Positions 37,025-49,782 of a stretch of DNA of 64,000 nt are shown piece after piece (the first letter of the stretch is position 1; each line of letters starts with the position of its first letter). The position numbers and the translations under genes were made by a program. Source of the DNA: Trema orientale (taxonomy: Eukaryota > Streptophyta > Magnoliopsida > Rosales > Cannabaceae). The stretch covers positions 189,423 through 253,422 of the forward strand of contig JXTC01000190.1 in the NCBI GenBank assembly GCA_002914845.1, read 5' to 3'. The notes under the pieces are model-generated. The model had not been told where the DNA came from and did no database searches. It saw nothing but the letters and a program-made list of their open reading frames with translations.

Positions 37025-38670
37025 AACTCAATGCACTTTGGACCTTTCTACCATGGATCCAAAAGTAACGTCATAAACTAATAACTAAAGCTGCTAATCC
37101 GTGACGGTATTGTCTATTGTGGGACCCCTGCTATTGAATTACAATCAACTAGTAATTTTCTTTATTTTGATTTACGTTTTTTTTAAATTTTTTTTCTGAA
37201 GTATATTTGTCTCATTTTGTCTCTATAATATGAAACATTTTAAAAATTCTTTTGACATTATGTTATATTTTAAGAATTTCTCTAACACTATATTATGGTT
37301 TAAGAATTCCCTCTAACGTTATGTTTGTGTTTTAAGAATTCCCCTAATAACGAGTTATGTTTTTAAGAATTTTTCCTCTATCCATATAGCTAAAACATCC
37401 ACTAAGCTTTTTTTTTTCCCCTTCTCTTAAATAGAATTAAAAAGACATTTTAAGCTTAGTAGTTAAAACTTCAAGGCAAAAAAAATATACTCCTTTCTTC
37501 CAATATCACTTTAGGCTTCAATTAATTTCTCTTTCTCTCAGCACATATACTTTAGGCTTGTACTTTCATTTTTTCTTCTCTCTTAAAAAAAGTGGAAAGA
37601 ACATCATTTACATTAAAAATTCAACTATAATCGCCATGAAATACTTTTTTCTTTTTTTTTTCAACAACATTAACTCTGATACATTTAGATTTGATAGAAA
37701 AGTATAAATTAAAATTTTTATTTATTATTAGTAAAAAAATGTTTTTTTTTTTTGGGAATTGACAAAACATAATTTTTACCCACAAATTTATATAATACCC
37801 GTTGCTTTTAAATTTTAGTTAATTTAAGGATAATTGTATCCTTTAGTGCTATCGCGTGAGGAATTATTGATTCTTTTGGTGCTATGTTGGGTCCCATAGT
37901 AATCAATAATTTAGCTGCTCCTGTAGTCATGGAGTACAGCGAAAAATCTCACATAAGTGACCGACAATGCATTGTGGAATCACTTTCTTTTAACTTTATC
38001 TTTTTCGCTTTTACTCCTTTTGTATTTTGAACTTTCAAGGTAAACATTGTGGAATCACGTTCCTCCACTTTTCTTTTTTTAAAATTTTCTTTTTCTATTT
38101 CAGTTTTTTATTTAATTTCTTTGAAGATAAACACTAAGATGGGAACCATTCTAAGCGGTCAGTTCTCAGTTCTCACCTCACCAACACCGGCAATCGCAAG
38201 CGTGTGGGACCCATATGGTAGACCTACTGTAAAATAATTGTTTACAGAAAAGTTTATCGCTTGATGGTTGATATACTTCCTAAATTCAGAATTAGATATG
38301 GGGTAGTTCCATTAATTGTAATCAGAACTCCATAAACCATTCCATATCGAAATGGAAGTGTGGATAAGGAAAACAAAAAACTTTTATTATAAGGACTACA
38401 TCGCTTATGTTGTATTAGTATATGTCCGTTTCGCCACAATGAAGGTAGAGTGATTATAAGTTAAGATCGATCATTTCCGTATTAAGAGATCATGATTACC
38501 ATTATCCAAAAATTAAACTAAAACCTTGAACAATTCCTTACATCTTTATTGGAGTATTGACATGTAGAATTCTCATTATTACAAATTATTTTTTTTATTG
38601 TTGTTAATTTAGTGAACGCACGATTATTAGATTTTTCGAGTATGACATCCTAATTATGAAATTATAAAAT
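37025..38670. other. Intergenic between MULE and Tat element, no gene seen
   Basis: AT-rich non-coding sequence with the short degenerate array at 37227-37395. Small frames such as 38049-38237 have no recognisable content. Confidence 0.45.
37227..37395. repeat. Degenerate array of about 45-bp units
   Basis: Four units each carry TTTTAAGAATT followed by CCTCTAAC or a variant and TTATGTT. It looks like a decayed minisatellite. Confidence 0.7.
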
Positions 38671-39278
38671 TGTTATGAGATCTTAAATCTACATCAGTTA
38701 ACGCCAAGAAAAGAAAATCAACAACCGAGTTATGTCAGATCGCTTATGTATTTTCCTAATTGAAGTGCGACCTCTTCCGAATAAGACAAGTGTGACCAGC
38801 AGAAAAAAGAAACTAGATCAAGCGTCTTCAAACGGGTAATTAAAAAGAAAAAAGAAACAATCTTCTGTATGGAGATTAAGTAATCCATTTATTTAATTTG
38901 AGATCTTACCCCATTGTATATTGTTACCTGAAATTGTATTTTCTGATTATGCACTAATCTACTTGTGTAATTGGGAAACATTGAGCCACTCTCACCTATA
39001 TAAAGGGAGCTCAATCTCATTGTTAAGACACGACATAATTTCCTCACAAACACTTCACTACCTTCTGTAATTCTCTCTGCTCTCATCTTGAGACTTAGAG
39101 AAACTCTAGTAATTCTCCAGAAAATAGTAAAGAACAGTGGACGTAGGCTCATCTTTTTTGGGGCTGAACCACTATAAAACTCTTGTCTCCTTATTTGCTT
39201 TAACTTATCAACCCTTTCCACACACAAGCCACATCTCATAATTTCTCAAATTAATTATTGACAAAACCTCCGTCAACA
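38671..39278 (+). repeat. 5' LTR of Tat element
   Basis: Starts TGTTATGAGATC, ends CCGTCAACA, 608 bp. A TATATAAAG box at 38997-39005 should drive the element's RNA; the LTR partner has TATATAAAA at 48410. Confidence 0.92.
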
Positions 39279-39338
39279 ATTAGCGCTAGAAGGAGGGCTA
39301 TTCTAGCAAAGTGTTCGTCAATTTTGCTTCTTCAACAA

Positions 39339-41117
39339 TGGCAAATACCAGAAACACTACCAGAAATGTTGGAGTTAGCCAAAGCACTGCTGCTGCACAA
39401 ATCGATCCCGCTCAGGATCAGCCTACCGTGACTGCACCAAAAAATATTGTCTAGAGACAGGATCGTATGGAGGATGCTCTGGTGAACCTTCAGCAAATCA
39501 CCAACCAAATTAATGATTCTCTACAATGACTTGCTAAAGGACAGATGGTGACACCACCGCAGCACGAATGTCCCGGAGATCATCCTACTCGACGACCTGA
39601 AAGAGGAATTTAGATCCTAGAGACTAGAAACCGCGATCAACCCAGAACCCAACCGGAGCGTCATGTAGATCGCACCTCCAAAGAAAAAGGCAAGGTCGCA
39701 GACTTGCCCCAAGAATATAGAACCGGGAGTTCGAGCACTGATCGTGATTGTGGACAACCTTCTCGGAGAGCAACCGTCAATCGTGATCATCTGAGCAACG
39801 AGCAAAATCGTCAATCGAGGAGCCTTTTCGAAAGGAGTAGCAGGCAGAATCCTGTAGACCTGAGACAACATTTGGAACAGAGACGTAGTCATCAGCGATC
39901 TATGTCGCATCATAATGACCGGAGTCGATCTCGTCGCTCTATTACATTGGAATCTTCACAAAGGTCACAGCATACCCTACCTGATCAACCCACCTTACGT
40001 CGTGATAACAACAACCAAAGGCCACCTTTGCCACCAAATAATGCTCTTCCTCCGAACATCGATGTTCATGGGGATATGCTCTTCCTCCGAACATCGATGT
40101 TCATTAGATGTGCTTGCTGGCTGGGATGATGAGCTCGCTGATGGATATCGTCAATCGCCATTCAACGAGGAAGTCCGAGCTGCTACATTACCTGCTGGAT
40201 TCAAACTTCCCGCCATTAATACTTTTGATGGGAAAATTGATCCATTGGATTATATGGACCACTTCAGTGACCTGATGGAGCTTCACCGTGTCGATGATCT
40301 CGTACGTTATAGATGTTTTGCTGTAATTCTCACAGGTGCAGCGAAAAAGTCATTTCGAGAGCTCCAGCCTGGTTCGATCTCGTCTTGGCAACAACTTTAG
40401 ACTACATTCTTGAGGTAATTCCAAGCAGCAAAAAACTTCATTGTTCCATTAATCAGCCTGTCTGCTATTCGACAAGGTCCAGAGGAGACTCTGTGATCTT
40501 ATCTTAATCACTTTACCTTAGAGTTGGCAAAATTCAGCAATCCACCTGAAGGAGGAGTCTTGACTCTGACGATGGCTGGGGTGCGAGCTGAAACTAAACT
40601 CTGAGAAGAGTTACTTGAGTGAGAATGCAGAACCCTTGAAGACTTCTATCGACGAGTTAGTCGGCATCTCAGGGTGGAATCTTCACGCAAAAATCTTAAT
40701 AAGACGAAGAAAGAAGGAGAAAAAGATGCGGCCAGAGATGCGACCACAACCAACAGTAACAGTAACAAGAAGTCAAATAAAAGGAAGAATGGGCAAACAA
40801 CTGGGAAGTAGCCCGAACTGAAGAAGTAGGAGATTCCAAGAGCTCTCATAAGATTCAATAATTATATCGAATTAAACGCACTTATAGATCATATCTACGC
40901 AGCCACAAATCAGCAAGAGCGTTATCGTCAATTGGAGCCCATAAAACGTGAAAGAGTAAAACGCAATCCCAACAAGTTCTGCCAGTATCACAAAGATATT
41001 GGATACAACACCAACAACTGCTATGCCCTAAAAGACGCGATTGAAAGATTAATTAAAGAAGGGCGACTGCAGCAGTACACCCGGCAATACAATGAGAGAC
41101 GAGAAAAAAACGAGTAG
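39339..41117 (+). pseudogene. Tat element gag, interrupted
   Basis: It begins MANTRNTTRNVGVSQS just after the primer site. Stops appear near 39453 and 39527. An Arg/Ser-rich stretch (SHHNDRSRSRRS) precedes the capsid-like part (LPAGFKLPAINTFDGKIDPL, DYMDHFSDLMEL). A C-terminal segment (KFCQYHKDIGYNTNNCYALK) is a CCHC-like knuckle typical of this lineage. A 35-bp tandem duplication at about 40042-40111 shifts the frame inside the gene. Confidence 0.8.
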
Positions 41118-41228
41118 CGACCTCCAGAAGTTCAGCGTGAAGTACGAACTATTTTCGGAGGTCCGCATGTTGGTGGAGATTCAAGGAGGGCACAAGATAG
41201 GTATGCAAGAGAAGCTCGACAGCAGCCA

Positions 41229-41807
41229 TTGACCAATGTCATGCATCTTGAGCAGCGACCACAAAAGCTTCAACAGGTACCTGATATAGACATCACCTTC
41301 ACGGAACAGGATAAGAAGAAGGTCCATTACCCGCATAATGATGCACTGGTCATTAAGATCAATTATGGAAGCACTCAACTATGGCGAGTATTAGTCGATA
41401 ATGGAAGCGCTGTCGACATATTATACTATAATGCCTTCAAGAAAATGGGGTTGAATAACAGTGACTTGAAACCTGTTGTCACTCCACTCTACGGGTTTAC
41501 TGGTGATAGCATAATACCTAGGAGTATGATTGAGTTAATAGTTAACATTAGAAATTATCCTAGGGTTTCAACAGTAATGACTCAATTCTTGGTTGTGGAT
41601 TGCCCCTCCGCATTTAATACTGTACTAGGAGGACCAACTCTGAGGAAACTTCGAGTTGTCACTTCAACTTATCATCTCGCCATGAAGTTTCCAACACAGC
41701 ACGGAGTAGGGGAAGTGCGAGGCAACCAGTACGACGCACGGACCTATTATAATAATTCTTTGAAGCTCGCACCAAAAGATAACACACCTTGCACAATGAT
41801 GGTCTAG
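41229..41807 (+). pseudogene. Tat element protease domain
   Basis: A 192-codon open stretch with WRVLVDNGSAVDILYYNAF, the aspartic-protease site (DNGS where DTGS is usual in other gypsy lineages), and LYGFTGDSIIP, VDCPSAFNTVLGGPTLRKL. It ends at a TAG in place of continued pol; reverse transcriptase does not follow. Confidence 0.82.
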
Positions 41808-41864
41808 CTACAAGACAAAGCGTCAATCGAAGACCTCGACACTCAAAAAATCGATAGAGAGGTC

Positions 41865-42240
41865 TGTTGGGATATTTGTCCTAAAAAGCATATTTCCAAT
41901 TATACCCTTTTGAGTATAAACAACTTTCTCTAATATACAATTATGATATTTGCTAGATTAAACTATCTTAATTGTATAGTTTATTTATCTGAAAAAGATT
42001 CCATGACTTTATTTGTGTATAAAGAAACAAACATGATTAAGAGTTAATTATGGGGAGACTTGTTTCTTTATCTAAGTCTAAATGAATTAGTTCACAATCT
42101 GTAAATAAAGATGGAATACTTTATTTACTATAGGTTGTAGTGTTTGTCTATCTCAACGGGAATGATGTGTCTCAAATCATTGAAGTATATGACTTCTGAT
42201 AGAAATACTAGTACAACATAAATAATTTATGTGTATTCAA
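41865..42240 (+). mobile_element. Copia LTR fragment replacing gypsy reverse transcriptase
   Basis: Starts TGTTGGGATATTTGTCC and shares AAGATGGAATACTTTA and TGTAGTGTTTGTCTA with the LTR at 35734-36116. Protease-linker coding sequence stops at its left edge, and RNase H (GSSNENGAGTG) resumes at its right edge. The reverse-transcriptase segment that should lie between is missing. Confidence 0.7.
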
Positions 42241-42241
42241 T

Positions 42242-42499
42242 GGATCATCAAATGAGAATGGGGCTGGCACAGGCTTGATGCTAATAAGTCTCAAAGGGCA
42301 TAAGATTCATTGTGCACTTCACTTCAGATTCCCAGTATCGAATAATGAGGCAGAATATGAGTCACTGATAGCCGGGCTCAAGCTCACACAAGAAATAAAG
42401 GTCGAGATGATTGAAGTATACAGTGACTCCCAGTTGGTTGTTTGTCAAGTAATCGGCGATTATCAAGCAAGAGGAGGAAGAATGTTGGCTTATTTATAG
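42242..42499 (+). pseudogene. Tat element RNase H fragment
   Basis: Encodes GSSNENGAGTGLMLIS, NNEAEYESLIAGLKL and VYSDSQLVVCQVIGDY, the archaeal-type RNase H domain that Tat elements carry. The frame ends in TAG at about 42497. Confidence 0.82.
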
Positions 42500-42839
42500 G
42501 AAGTACAATGACTGTTCTCGATATTTACTGCCTACAGCAATCATCTTCTTCCTCGCATTAAGACTACTTAGGTGGATGTTCTAGTCAAGCTCGCTTCAAC
42601 AAAAGATGCAGAATTGCTGAAGGTGGTTCTTGTCGAATTCTTTGTAAAGCCAAGTATCGAAGTAGAACCCCATGTAACCATGCCCATTGACCAGAAACCT
42701 TCATGGATGGATCCTATAATGAAATATCTATAAGATGGCGATCTTCCCGAGAATAAAGAAGATGCAAAGCGACTTCGAATAAAGGCAGCTCGCTATATCA
42801 TCTATGACGAGAAGCTTTATCGAAGAATTTTCAGCTCGC

Positions 42840-43840
42840 CATTATTGTTATGTGTTGATAATGAAAAAACACACTACATTATGAAGGAATGTGTGAAAAT
42901 CATTCTGGGGGGCAGGCACTCGTTAACAAGGTTCTCAAACAAGGGTATTTGTGGCCTACTATGAAGAAGGATGCAATGGAATTCGCTCAGAAATGTGACA
43001 AATGTCAGCGATTTGCAACTGTTCCTCGAATGCCACTAGTTCCTTTAACTTCGAGGACTAGTCCATAGCCATTCGCAGTTTGGAGAATTGATATTATTGG
43101 AATGCTCCCATTGGCACGAGGTAGATTGAAGTATGCAGTAGTCGCAGTAGATTACTTCACCAAGTGGACGGAAGCTGAAGCTTTAAGTACCATTTCTGCA
43201 AAAAAAGATGATAGATTTTGTTTACAAGTCTATAATCTGTCGTTATGGTATACCACATACTATAATTTCTGATAATGAAAAATAATTCGACTGTGATGAG
43301 TTTCGTAACTTTTGCGATAACTTAGGCATCAAGAAAAGTTTCTCTGCTGTTGTCCATTCACAAGCCAATGGTCAGGTTGAAGCTATAAATAAGATACTTA
43401 AACAGAACCTGAAGACAAAGCTAGAGGAACATAAAGAAGCTTGGCCAAAGGTACTGTCCGAAGTATTATGGGCTTATCGCACCACTCAACAAACCACTTC
43501 TGGAGAAAGTCCATTCTCTTTAGATTATGGGTATGAAGTAATGGTGCCAGTTAAAATTGGTGCAAGCTCCCTGCGACGATCTACTTATGAGCAAGATCAG
43601 AACGATGCATTGATGAGGATTGAGCTCGATCTTTTGGAAGAAAGATGCGAACAGTCTCAACTACGGATTACATCATATCAACAGCGCACTGCTCGATATT
43701 ATAATTCTAAAGTTAAAAATAGAGAATTTGAAGTTGGTGATCTTATTCTTCGACAAGTTCTACCTAATAATAAAGAGCATGGTGCTGATGTATTCGAGCC
43801 TTCCTGGGAAGGACCATATGCTGCTGATGTCGTCATTTGA
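42840..43840 (+). pseudogene. Tat element integrase
   Basis: Zinc-binding HYEGMCENHSGG...CDKCQRFA (about 42870-43020) is followed by the DDE core: WRIDIIGML (first Asp), IISDNEK then a stop (second Asp) and QANGQVEAINK (Glu). The C-terminal part is open from 43541 (RRSTYEQDQNDALM, FEVGDLILRQVLPN, WEGPYAADVVI). Stops after SRTSP and after DNEK disable it. Integrase joins element DNA to the chromosome (known). Confidence 0.82.
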
Positions 43841-44681
43841 CCTGGGACGTATAAACTTGCTTGCACTAGCAGACAAAAAATCAAGCACGCATGGAATGCA
43901 GAATAACTTGGTCGATATTATCAGTAAATCTTCATGTATATCTTCATAGATCTTTAAAAGACCCGAGGGGTATCTTGTTATTCATCACCCAAATTCATCA
44001 ATAAAGATATTATTTCTTCGATTATTAATTTGATTTTATTGTTGAGTTATATTTGGTTCGTCTTTTATAGTTTTATGGTAGTCTTCGAACACCATAAAAC
44101 TCGCGGGGGCAGTGGGATCAGAATGTTATCTTCTACTCGCTTCCTAAGGAACTATGCAAATGTTCATTTAGAGGGGTTGAAATTTTGGATCGCTGAATTT
44201 CTAAAATTTCTTAAAATCTTAGGATTTTCTCCTCGCTTCATGCCATAGCATGTTGTATTACGCAATTTCCCTCCTCGAACAGAAAAGTAACTAAGCAAAA
44301 CGTTCATTATTCGATGTGATATATTGCTATATTCTATTTTGACATGGAACTTTTAAAGAATAATATTGAGTTTGCATCACTCATAATTGTTATTTTTCTT
44401 AAGTGATCTAACCTATCCTAACACTTAAAACCCGTTTTAAGTCAGCTAGATTTGAATCGCAATAGCGTACCGATCAGTCACTTAGTGACTGACTACTTGG
44501 TTAAATTATACATCTTTATATTATAATGCAATATAAACTTTTTTTTATCTTGCAGGAATAAAAATTCGATAAGTGAAACTTCGTAAATTAAAGTTCGCAC
44601 CCGTGTACGAGCAAAATATTACAAAAATAAACGGGATAGACCCGCATTGTCTTAAGTCATATAACCTAAAAAAAAAAATCA

Positions 44682-46881
44682 TTATTTGTCCCCTGCAGCA
44701 TCCTCCTCCTCGAATTCTTCGGCCGCCTTCTTCGCATAATCTTCTGTCCAGCTTTCAACCAACGCTGTGACGTCAGCACCTAAGAAGGAGAAGTCGAAGT
44801 TCAAGTGCTCGCGATAAATATTGTAGGCGATCATGGAGACTCCGAGATTATTTGCATTATCCTTGAGTTCTGGTAGCTGGGTTTTCTTAAAGTACTCGAC
44901 TGCCTCACGATGAGCAATATCCAGGGGGTCAGCATGGAGTGTGATCTGATCAGTCAACGTCTTCACTTCACCTCCAGACCTTCCGTCTTCTTCTTTTCTT
45001 TCTCCAGATCATCTTTGAGCAGCTGCTTCTCTGCCTGAAGGCTATTTATTTCAGTTGCATGCGAACTTTTCAAGTCTTCGCATGACTTTATTAGAGCCTC
45101 AACCTTCTTCTCGCTCTCCTCTCCAGCTCGCATCATGTTGAGGACAGGGTCATACATGAGGACAGCAGTAGAAGTAGCTTGCAGACAACACTTGATGGTC
45201 ATAATTATTATTTCAATAGATCAGTAATATGCAACGTGAAAGATACTTACATTAGCGAGCATCCTCATTGCTCTTTTAAAAGCAACTCAGGGCAGTATGT
45301 TCTGCAGTTTTTGCCAAGCGTCATCAGTAGTAAACTGATCGACGGAAGAGGCAGTCAGGCCGGTTTTTGGAGGCAGTTGGCTTAGAAGCGCCTCGACCTC
45401 TGGAGGATGGTATGCTGGGTTAAGAGGTTTGTGGGGAGTCGATGAAGTTGATTTTTTTCCTAATAACCCTTGTTTGTTCGAGGTCTCAGGAGGATGAGTT
45501 GAAGTATTAGTAGAGGGAGGTGAAATTTAGCCGGCTCTTCGTTGAAGATAACCCTCTTCTTCTTCGTTGTTTTGGAGGATTTTCTTTCCTTTTGACGAAG
45601 GAGAGGAAGAGCTAGCTGAAGCTTCGGACTTAGAGCCCAAAGTGGATAGTGGTGCCTGCATCCCACTTCCAATGCAAACCATCTCTGTGAAGAAATAAGA
45701 AAAATAAGAATATAATACGAAGAAGTTACACAAGGAGATAATAAGACTTTACCTTCAGGTTGAGATGAAGTGGGGTTTAGTGAATCCTGCGAGGTGGGGG
45801 GGGTCTTCCTTTTCGATTTGGGAGTTCTAGAAGATGAGGCCGCCTTTCGTTTCTTCGAGCATGAGGCTTATTTTTTCTTCTTTGGGCTGGGGGCACTCTG
45901 AGGATAGTTCGCAGATGATGGAAGGCTCACACCTTTTGGGAAGAGACAAGATGCGAGCAGGTTTTCAGTAGTCCCTAAGGTTTTCCAATTAAAGTCTTCT
46001 TCCGGGAGTGAGCTGATTTTCCCAACTCGAAAAAGCTGATCAGAATTTAGAGCCAGACGTTCATTCCTGTTACTTGCGAGGTATAAAACGATATGTTATG
46101 ACAAATATAGTAAACTATGTGAGCATAAAAGGGTGAATACTTACTGGGCGTGCTGAAAAAAATCCATTTTTGGCATATTCGAAGTGGAAGAAAGCATCCT
46201 TCCACTTGCCCATATTATTCCTAACATTTGAAATAGTCTTCGTATCCGAGCCAGACCATTTGCATGCATAATAGAATCCTATGTTAGACGAGTTCGTTTT
46301 GAGGCAGTAGAACCAGATGAATTATTCTGGGATGGGAGTTCCTAAGTTCTGTTTATGGTATAAGATGTATAGTCCTACCATATATCTATAGGTAATGGGG
46401 GTAAGTTGGAATGGGACGACGCCATAATAGTCTACTATGGACTGTATGTATGGATGAAGAGGGAGATGAACTCTAGCTCACATCAAGGCGTCAGTGAATA
46501 CGGCATATCTAAGCGGTGGTCTGTATGGGCAATTAAATTTAGTTGGTGTAAGGATCGCCAATTCAGGATTAAGGTTATATTGTTTCCTCAGCTTCTAGAT
46601 CTTTACCCACGAGCAGCTGGACTTGATATCGTCACAAGACCATTCGCCTTCAACATATTGGAAGCCGAAGGAATACTCTGGAGCTTCTCTAACGTGTTGA
46701 AGACGCTGGTCCTCAAGAAGGTCTACTATGCGAGGACTTCCTCGCCTATTCCAATTATTATGACTTCAGGTTCGGGATCTCTCTCGATGTAGTCATTTAC
46801 ACTGATTGACCTAGAGCTCGTCGAGGGTTCCGATTCACTAGAGAATGCATTCCCCTTCCTAAAGTCTTCGCTACTAGACAT
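44682..46881 (-). pseudogene. Antisense gene of the Tat element (Transposase_28-like domain plus coiled coil)
   Basis: Read on the minus strand from an ATG at 46881: MSSSEDFRKGNAFSSESEPS, an acidic start, then a block with YAVFTDALM, SIVDYYGVVPFQLTPITYRY, GTPIPE and GKWKDAFFHFEYAKNGFF. This matches the 'putative gypsy type transposon' domain (Transposase_28) as I remember it. A donor-like AG/TAAGTA-type junction near 46142 and a Ser/Lys-rich stretch (SPKKKK, SKKRKAAS) follow. A coiled-coil section (44963-45202) and an acidic tail (44682-44966, ending EEFEEEDAAGDK) complete it. At least three stops and a frameshift at about 44965 break it. It probably had introns. Its cellular role is unknown. 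Confidence 0.65.
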
Positions 46882-48083
46882 ATATAAAAGAAAGACTGTT
46901 TAGTCCTATGCGAGCTCTGGTCGATAGGTATTTGATATAAATTATATAGTAATAAGCTAACCTAAGTGCGACCTAGAAATAGGCGTGCTATTTTATCTAT
47001 TATTGTAGGTACACTCGCTATGTGTGAGCAGTTTAGGGCAACAAACCCTAGAATTGTGCCAACAACAAGTTATTTGTCTATCTTAGATCTCATCGAATTC
47101 TTCTAATCAATTTATGGATTCATCTAAAAATGTTTGAGCAACTCTTCAATAATTTGTCATTCGATTTACTGGTTCTATATCTAGTTTTTGTGTCTCGGTT
47201 TTCGAATACCAAGATTTCAGATCTTGGATTTCTCCTATAGGTTTGTCTATCAATGGTCTAAAAGTAATTTATTCGTTAAATTCATGCAGAAAAATTCTGA
47301 GATTTTGCTCATTTTCAGTTCATATGGGAATAGGTTTATGTTCAGATCATTCATGCCCTACGGTTCATCAAGGTCTCTAAAAATAAGCTAAAATCCAGAT
47401 TTCTCTATTCATAGTTTATTTTGAGTAAGATAAGGGTCCTCTGGTTCTATGAAAATCAAAGAATAAGTTCTGTAAACAGAAACAATAATTCTTCAAAAGA
47501 GGATAAAAAAGAAAGAAGGGAACAGATGTTAACCTTTTTTTGAAGATTGAAGAACCGAGGTGTTGCCTGAGATTCTGGTGATGATTACGCTGGAGAAGAT
47601 GAGGCGTCGTCTGAAAGTGGTCACTGAGAGGGTTCTGTTTTATAAAAGCTTCGAGAAATTCTGAGAAGAAAATGAAGAATTTCTTCTTTAAATATATCAA
47701 GATTCAATCCAATCTCAATCGTTGATTAAGAGAGTTAATTTTTGAGATTAATAACCGAGATTTGCGCAAGAGGAGTTGATTTCTGGGATTAAATGAATTT
47801 AATTTTCGAAATACGAAAAGATTTGATTTGAAACGACAGCTGCCGTCATTGCCATCATCGCGTTTGCTTGAGAAATGGAAGAGTCTCCTCAAGCTTCGCT
47901 AATCTCCTGAGAAAAGGTGACACGTAGTTGCGACTGTCAAGAAAAGTTACGCATGGTTCTGGAAAAGATTTGGCAACTCTTCGAGGGTTTTATAAACGAC
48001 CTCATTAACATCGCACATATAAGCTTATCAGAGCAGAAAGCTCCATCCTATCCTAAAAGAACTAATGGAGCTGAAGGGGCAAT

Positions 48084-48681
48084 TGTTATGCGATCTTAAG
48101 TCTACATCAGTCAATACCAGGAAAGAAAAGTCAACAACCGAGTTGTGTCAGGTTGCGTATGTGTTTTCCTGATTGAAGTGCGACCTCCTCTGAATGAGAC
48201 AAGTGCGACCATCATAAAAATAAAACTAGATCAAGCGTCTTCAAATGGGTAATCAAAAAGAAAAAGGAAACAAGCTTCTGTATGGAGATTGAGTAATCCA
48301 TTTATTTAATTTGAGATCTTACCCGATTGTATATTGTTACCTGAAATTATATTTTCCGATTATGCACTTACCTATTTGTGTAATTGGGAAACATTGAGCC
48401 ACCCTCACCTATATAAAAAAGGACTCAATCTCATTGTTAAGACACGACACAATTTTCTCACAAACACTTTGCTACCTTCTGTAATTCTCTCTGCTCTCAC
48501 CTTGTGACTTAGAGAAACTCTTGTAATTCTCCCGAAAATAGTGAAGAACAGTGGACGTAGGCTCAACTTTTTTGGGGTGAACCACTATAAAACTCTTGTG
48601 CTTTAACTTATCAACCATTTCTACACACAAGCCACATCTCATAATTTCTCAAATTAATTGTTGACAAAACCTCCATCAACA
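48084..48681 (+). repeat. 3' LTR of Tat element
   Basis: Starts TGTTATGCGATC, ends CCATCAACA, 598 bp; partner of 38671-39278. Confidence 0.92.
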
Positions 48682-48839
48682 AAAATTATAAAAGTTTGAG
48701 AGTGAAAAATTTTCGGGCAATAAGTTTTTGTGGGCGTTCAAAATATATAAATATATACATTATTTTTCCAAGATAAACTAAGGAAAAAAAAAACAGGTGA
48801 GACATGCTCAAATTAATAAATATGTAAATATATACATTA

Positions 48840-48931
48840 TCACGTCATTCGTTTCCATGTCGCTCGATAAGCGACGTGATTTCTCTGCAGTGTCGCTTTA
48901 TAAGTGACGTGGAAAACGTTTTCTGTTGTAG
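48840..48931. mobile_element. Possible CACTA-element end fragment
   Basis: The minus strand reads ACTACAACAGAAAACG, then ACGTCACTTATAAAGCGAC and a second GTCGCTTATCGAGCGACATG. A near-CACTA tip followed by repeated short subterminal motifs is the style of plant CACTA elements. The first base is T instead of C and the other end is not seen. It abuts the start of the duplicated NLR segment. Confidence 0.45.
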
Positions 48932-49782
48932 TAAGATCAGAAATGTATTGTACAATTATATGTATTATCTATTAAAAAAAAGATAAAAAATAGAGATTGG
49001 GAAATATATCTGTTAAAAAAGACGAAAGAAACGAAAGTATGATTGAACTTTTCTTTTTCTATTTAAAAGGTAATGGACTTTTTTTTCATATTTGTAAAAT
49101 AATGGGGCCTTTTGGAAAATTAATGATAAAACATTTAATAGTAAAAATTACATTTAAAAATATCATAATACTTAGATATAGTATATTTTTAAAATCGAAA
49201 AGAAAATCAAAGATATATAGTAACGCCATCATTATCGGAAGCCGAAACTAAGCGAAATCAATTTCCGCCGAAATCTGAGACCAGAAATATGACAAGCCTT
49301 GGCAAGTGAAACAAGGCACAAAGCCAAACAATGCACAAAGCAAAAGAAGAAAGATTGCCCCGAGCGAGGAAAATCGGCAATTATCCAGAGCGAGAGTAAC
49401 TAACAGTAATTAAAATTAAACCATAGATTGTAATAAAGTTTTATTAAAGGCAAAGTAAATTTTATTTTTGCCAATAATTAGATCTGAAAATGAACGCATA
49501 AACAAGAGCCAAATGGTGAAGATCCTTAACCTGTGTTCCAAAGACTGTAAACTTGTTTGAAAGGACGAGATTTAACTCTGGACAAAGCATGATCTGATCA
49601 GGAAAAAGATAAGTTAAAAAAAAAAAAGGAAAAACTTTTGTCAATAGTCGCCAAGAAAAGATTAAAGACTGAAGATGAAGGTAATATATGAGAAGAATGT
49701 TAAACACCTACCACATTATAATGACACGTACTTTTTAAAGTGGGAAATTATAAAGTAACAAACTAATTAATACGCGTTCAAT

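Larger units (their letters stand above)
38671..48681 (+). mobile_element. Tat-lineage Ty3/gypsy element with LTR pair and perfect target duplication
   Basis: LTRs 38671-39278 and 48084-48681 are flanked by AAAAT (38666-38670 and 48682-48686). Next to the 5' LTR is a primer-site-like ATTAGCGCTAGAAGGAGGG; GGAGCTGAAGGGGCAA precedes the 3' LTR. Order on the plus strand: gag, protease, [copia LTR fragment in place of reverse transcriptase], RNase H, integrase, then about 4 kb before the 3' LTR carrying an antisense gene. Integrase without a chromodomain plus a long 3' region with antisense coding sequence is the pattern of the Tat lineage (known). The LTRs differ at roughly one site in ten by eye. 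Stops and frameshifts in every region make it non-autonomous. Confidence 0.88.

Noticed and set aside
46406..46792. 128-codon plus-strand frame in the Tat element
   Set aside because: It is the reverse reading of the antisense Transposase_28-like gene, whose minus-strand translation matches a known domain type.
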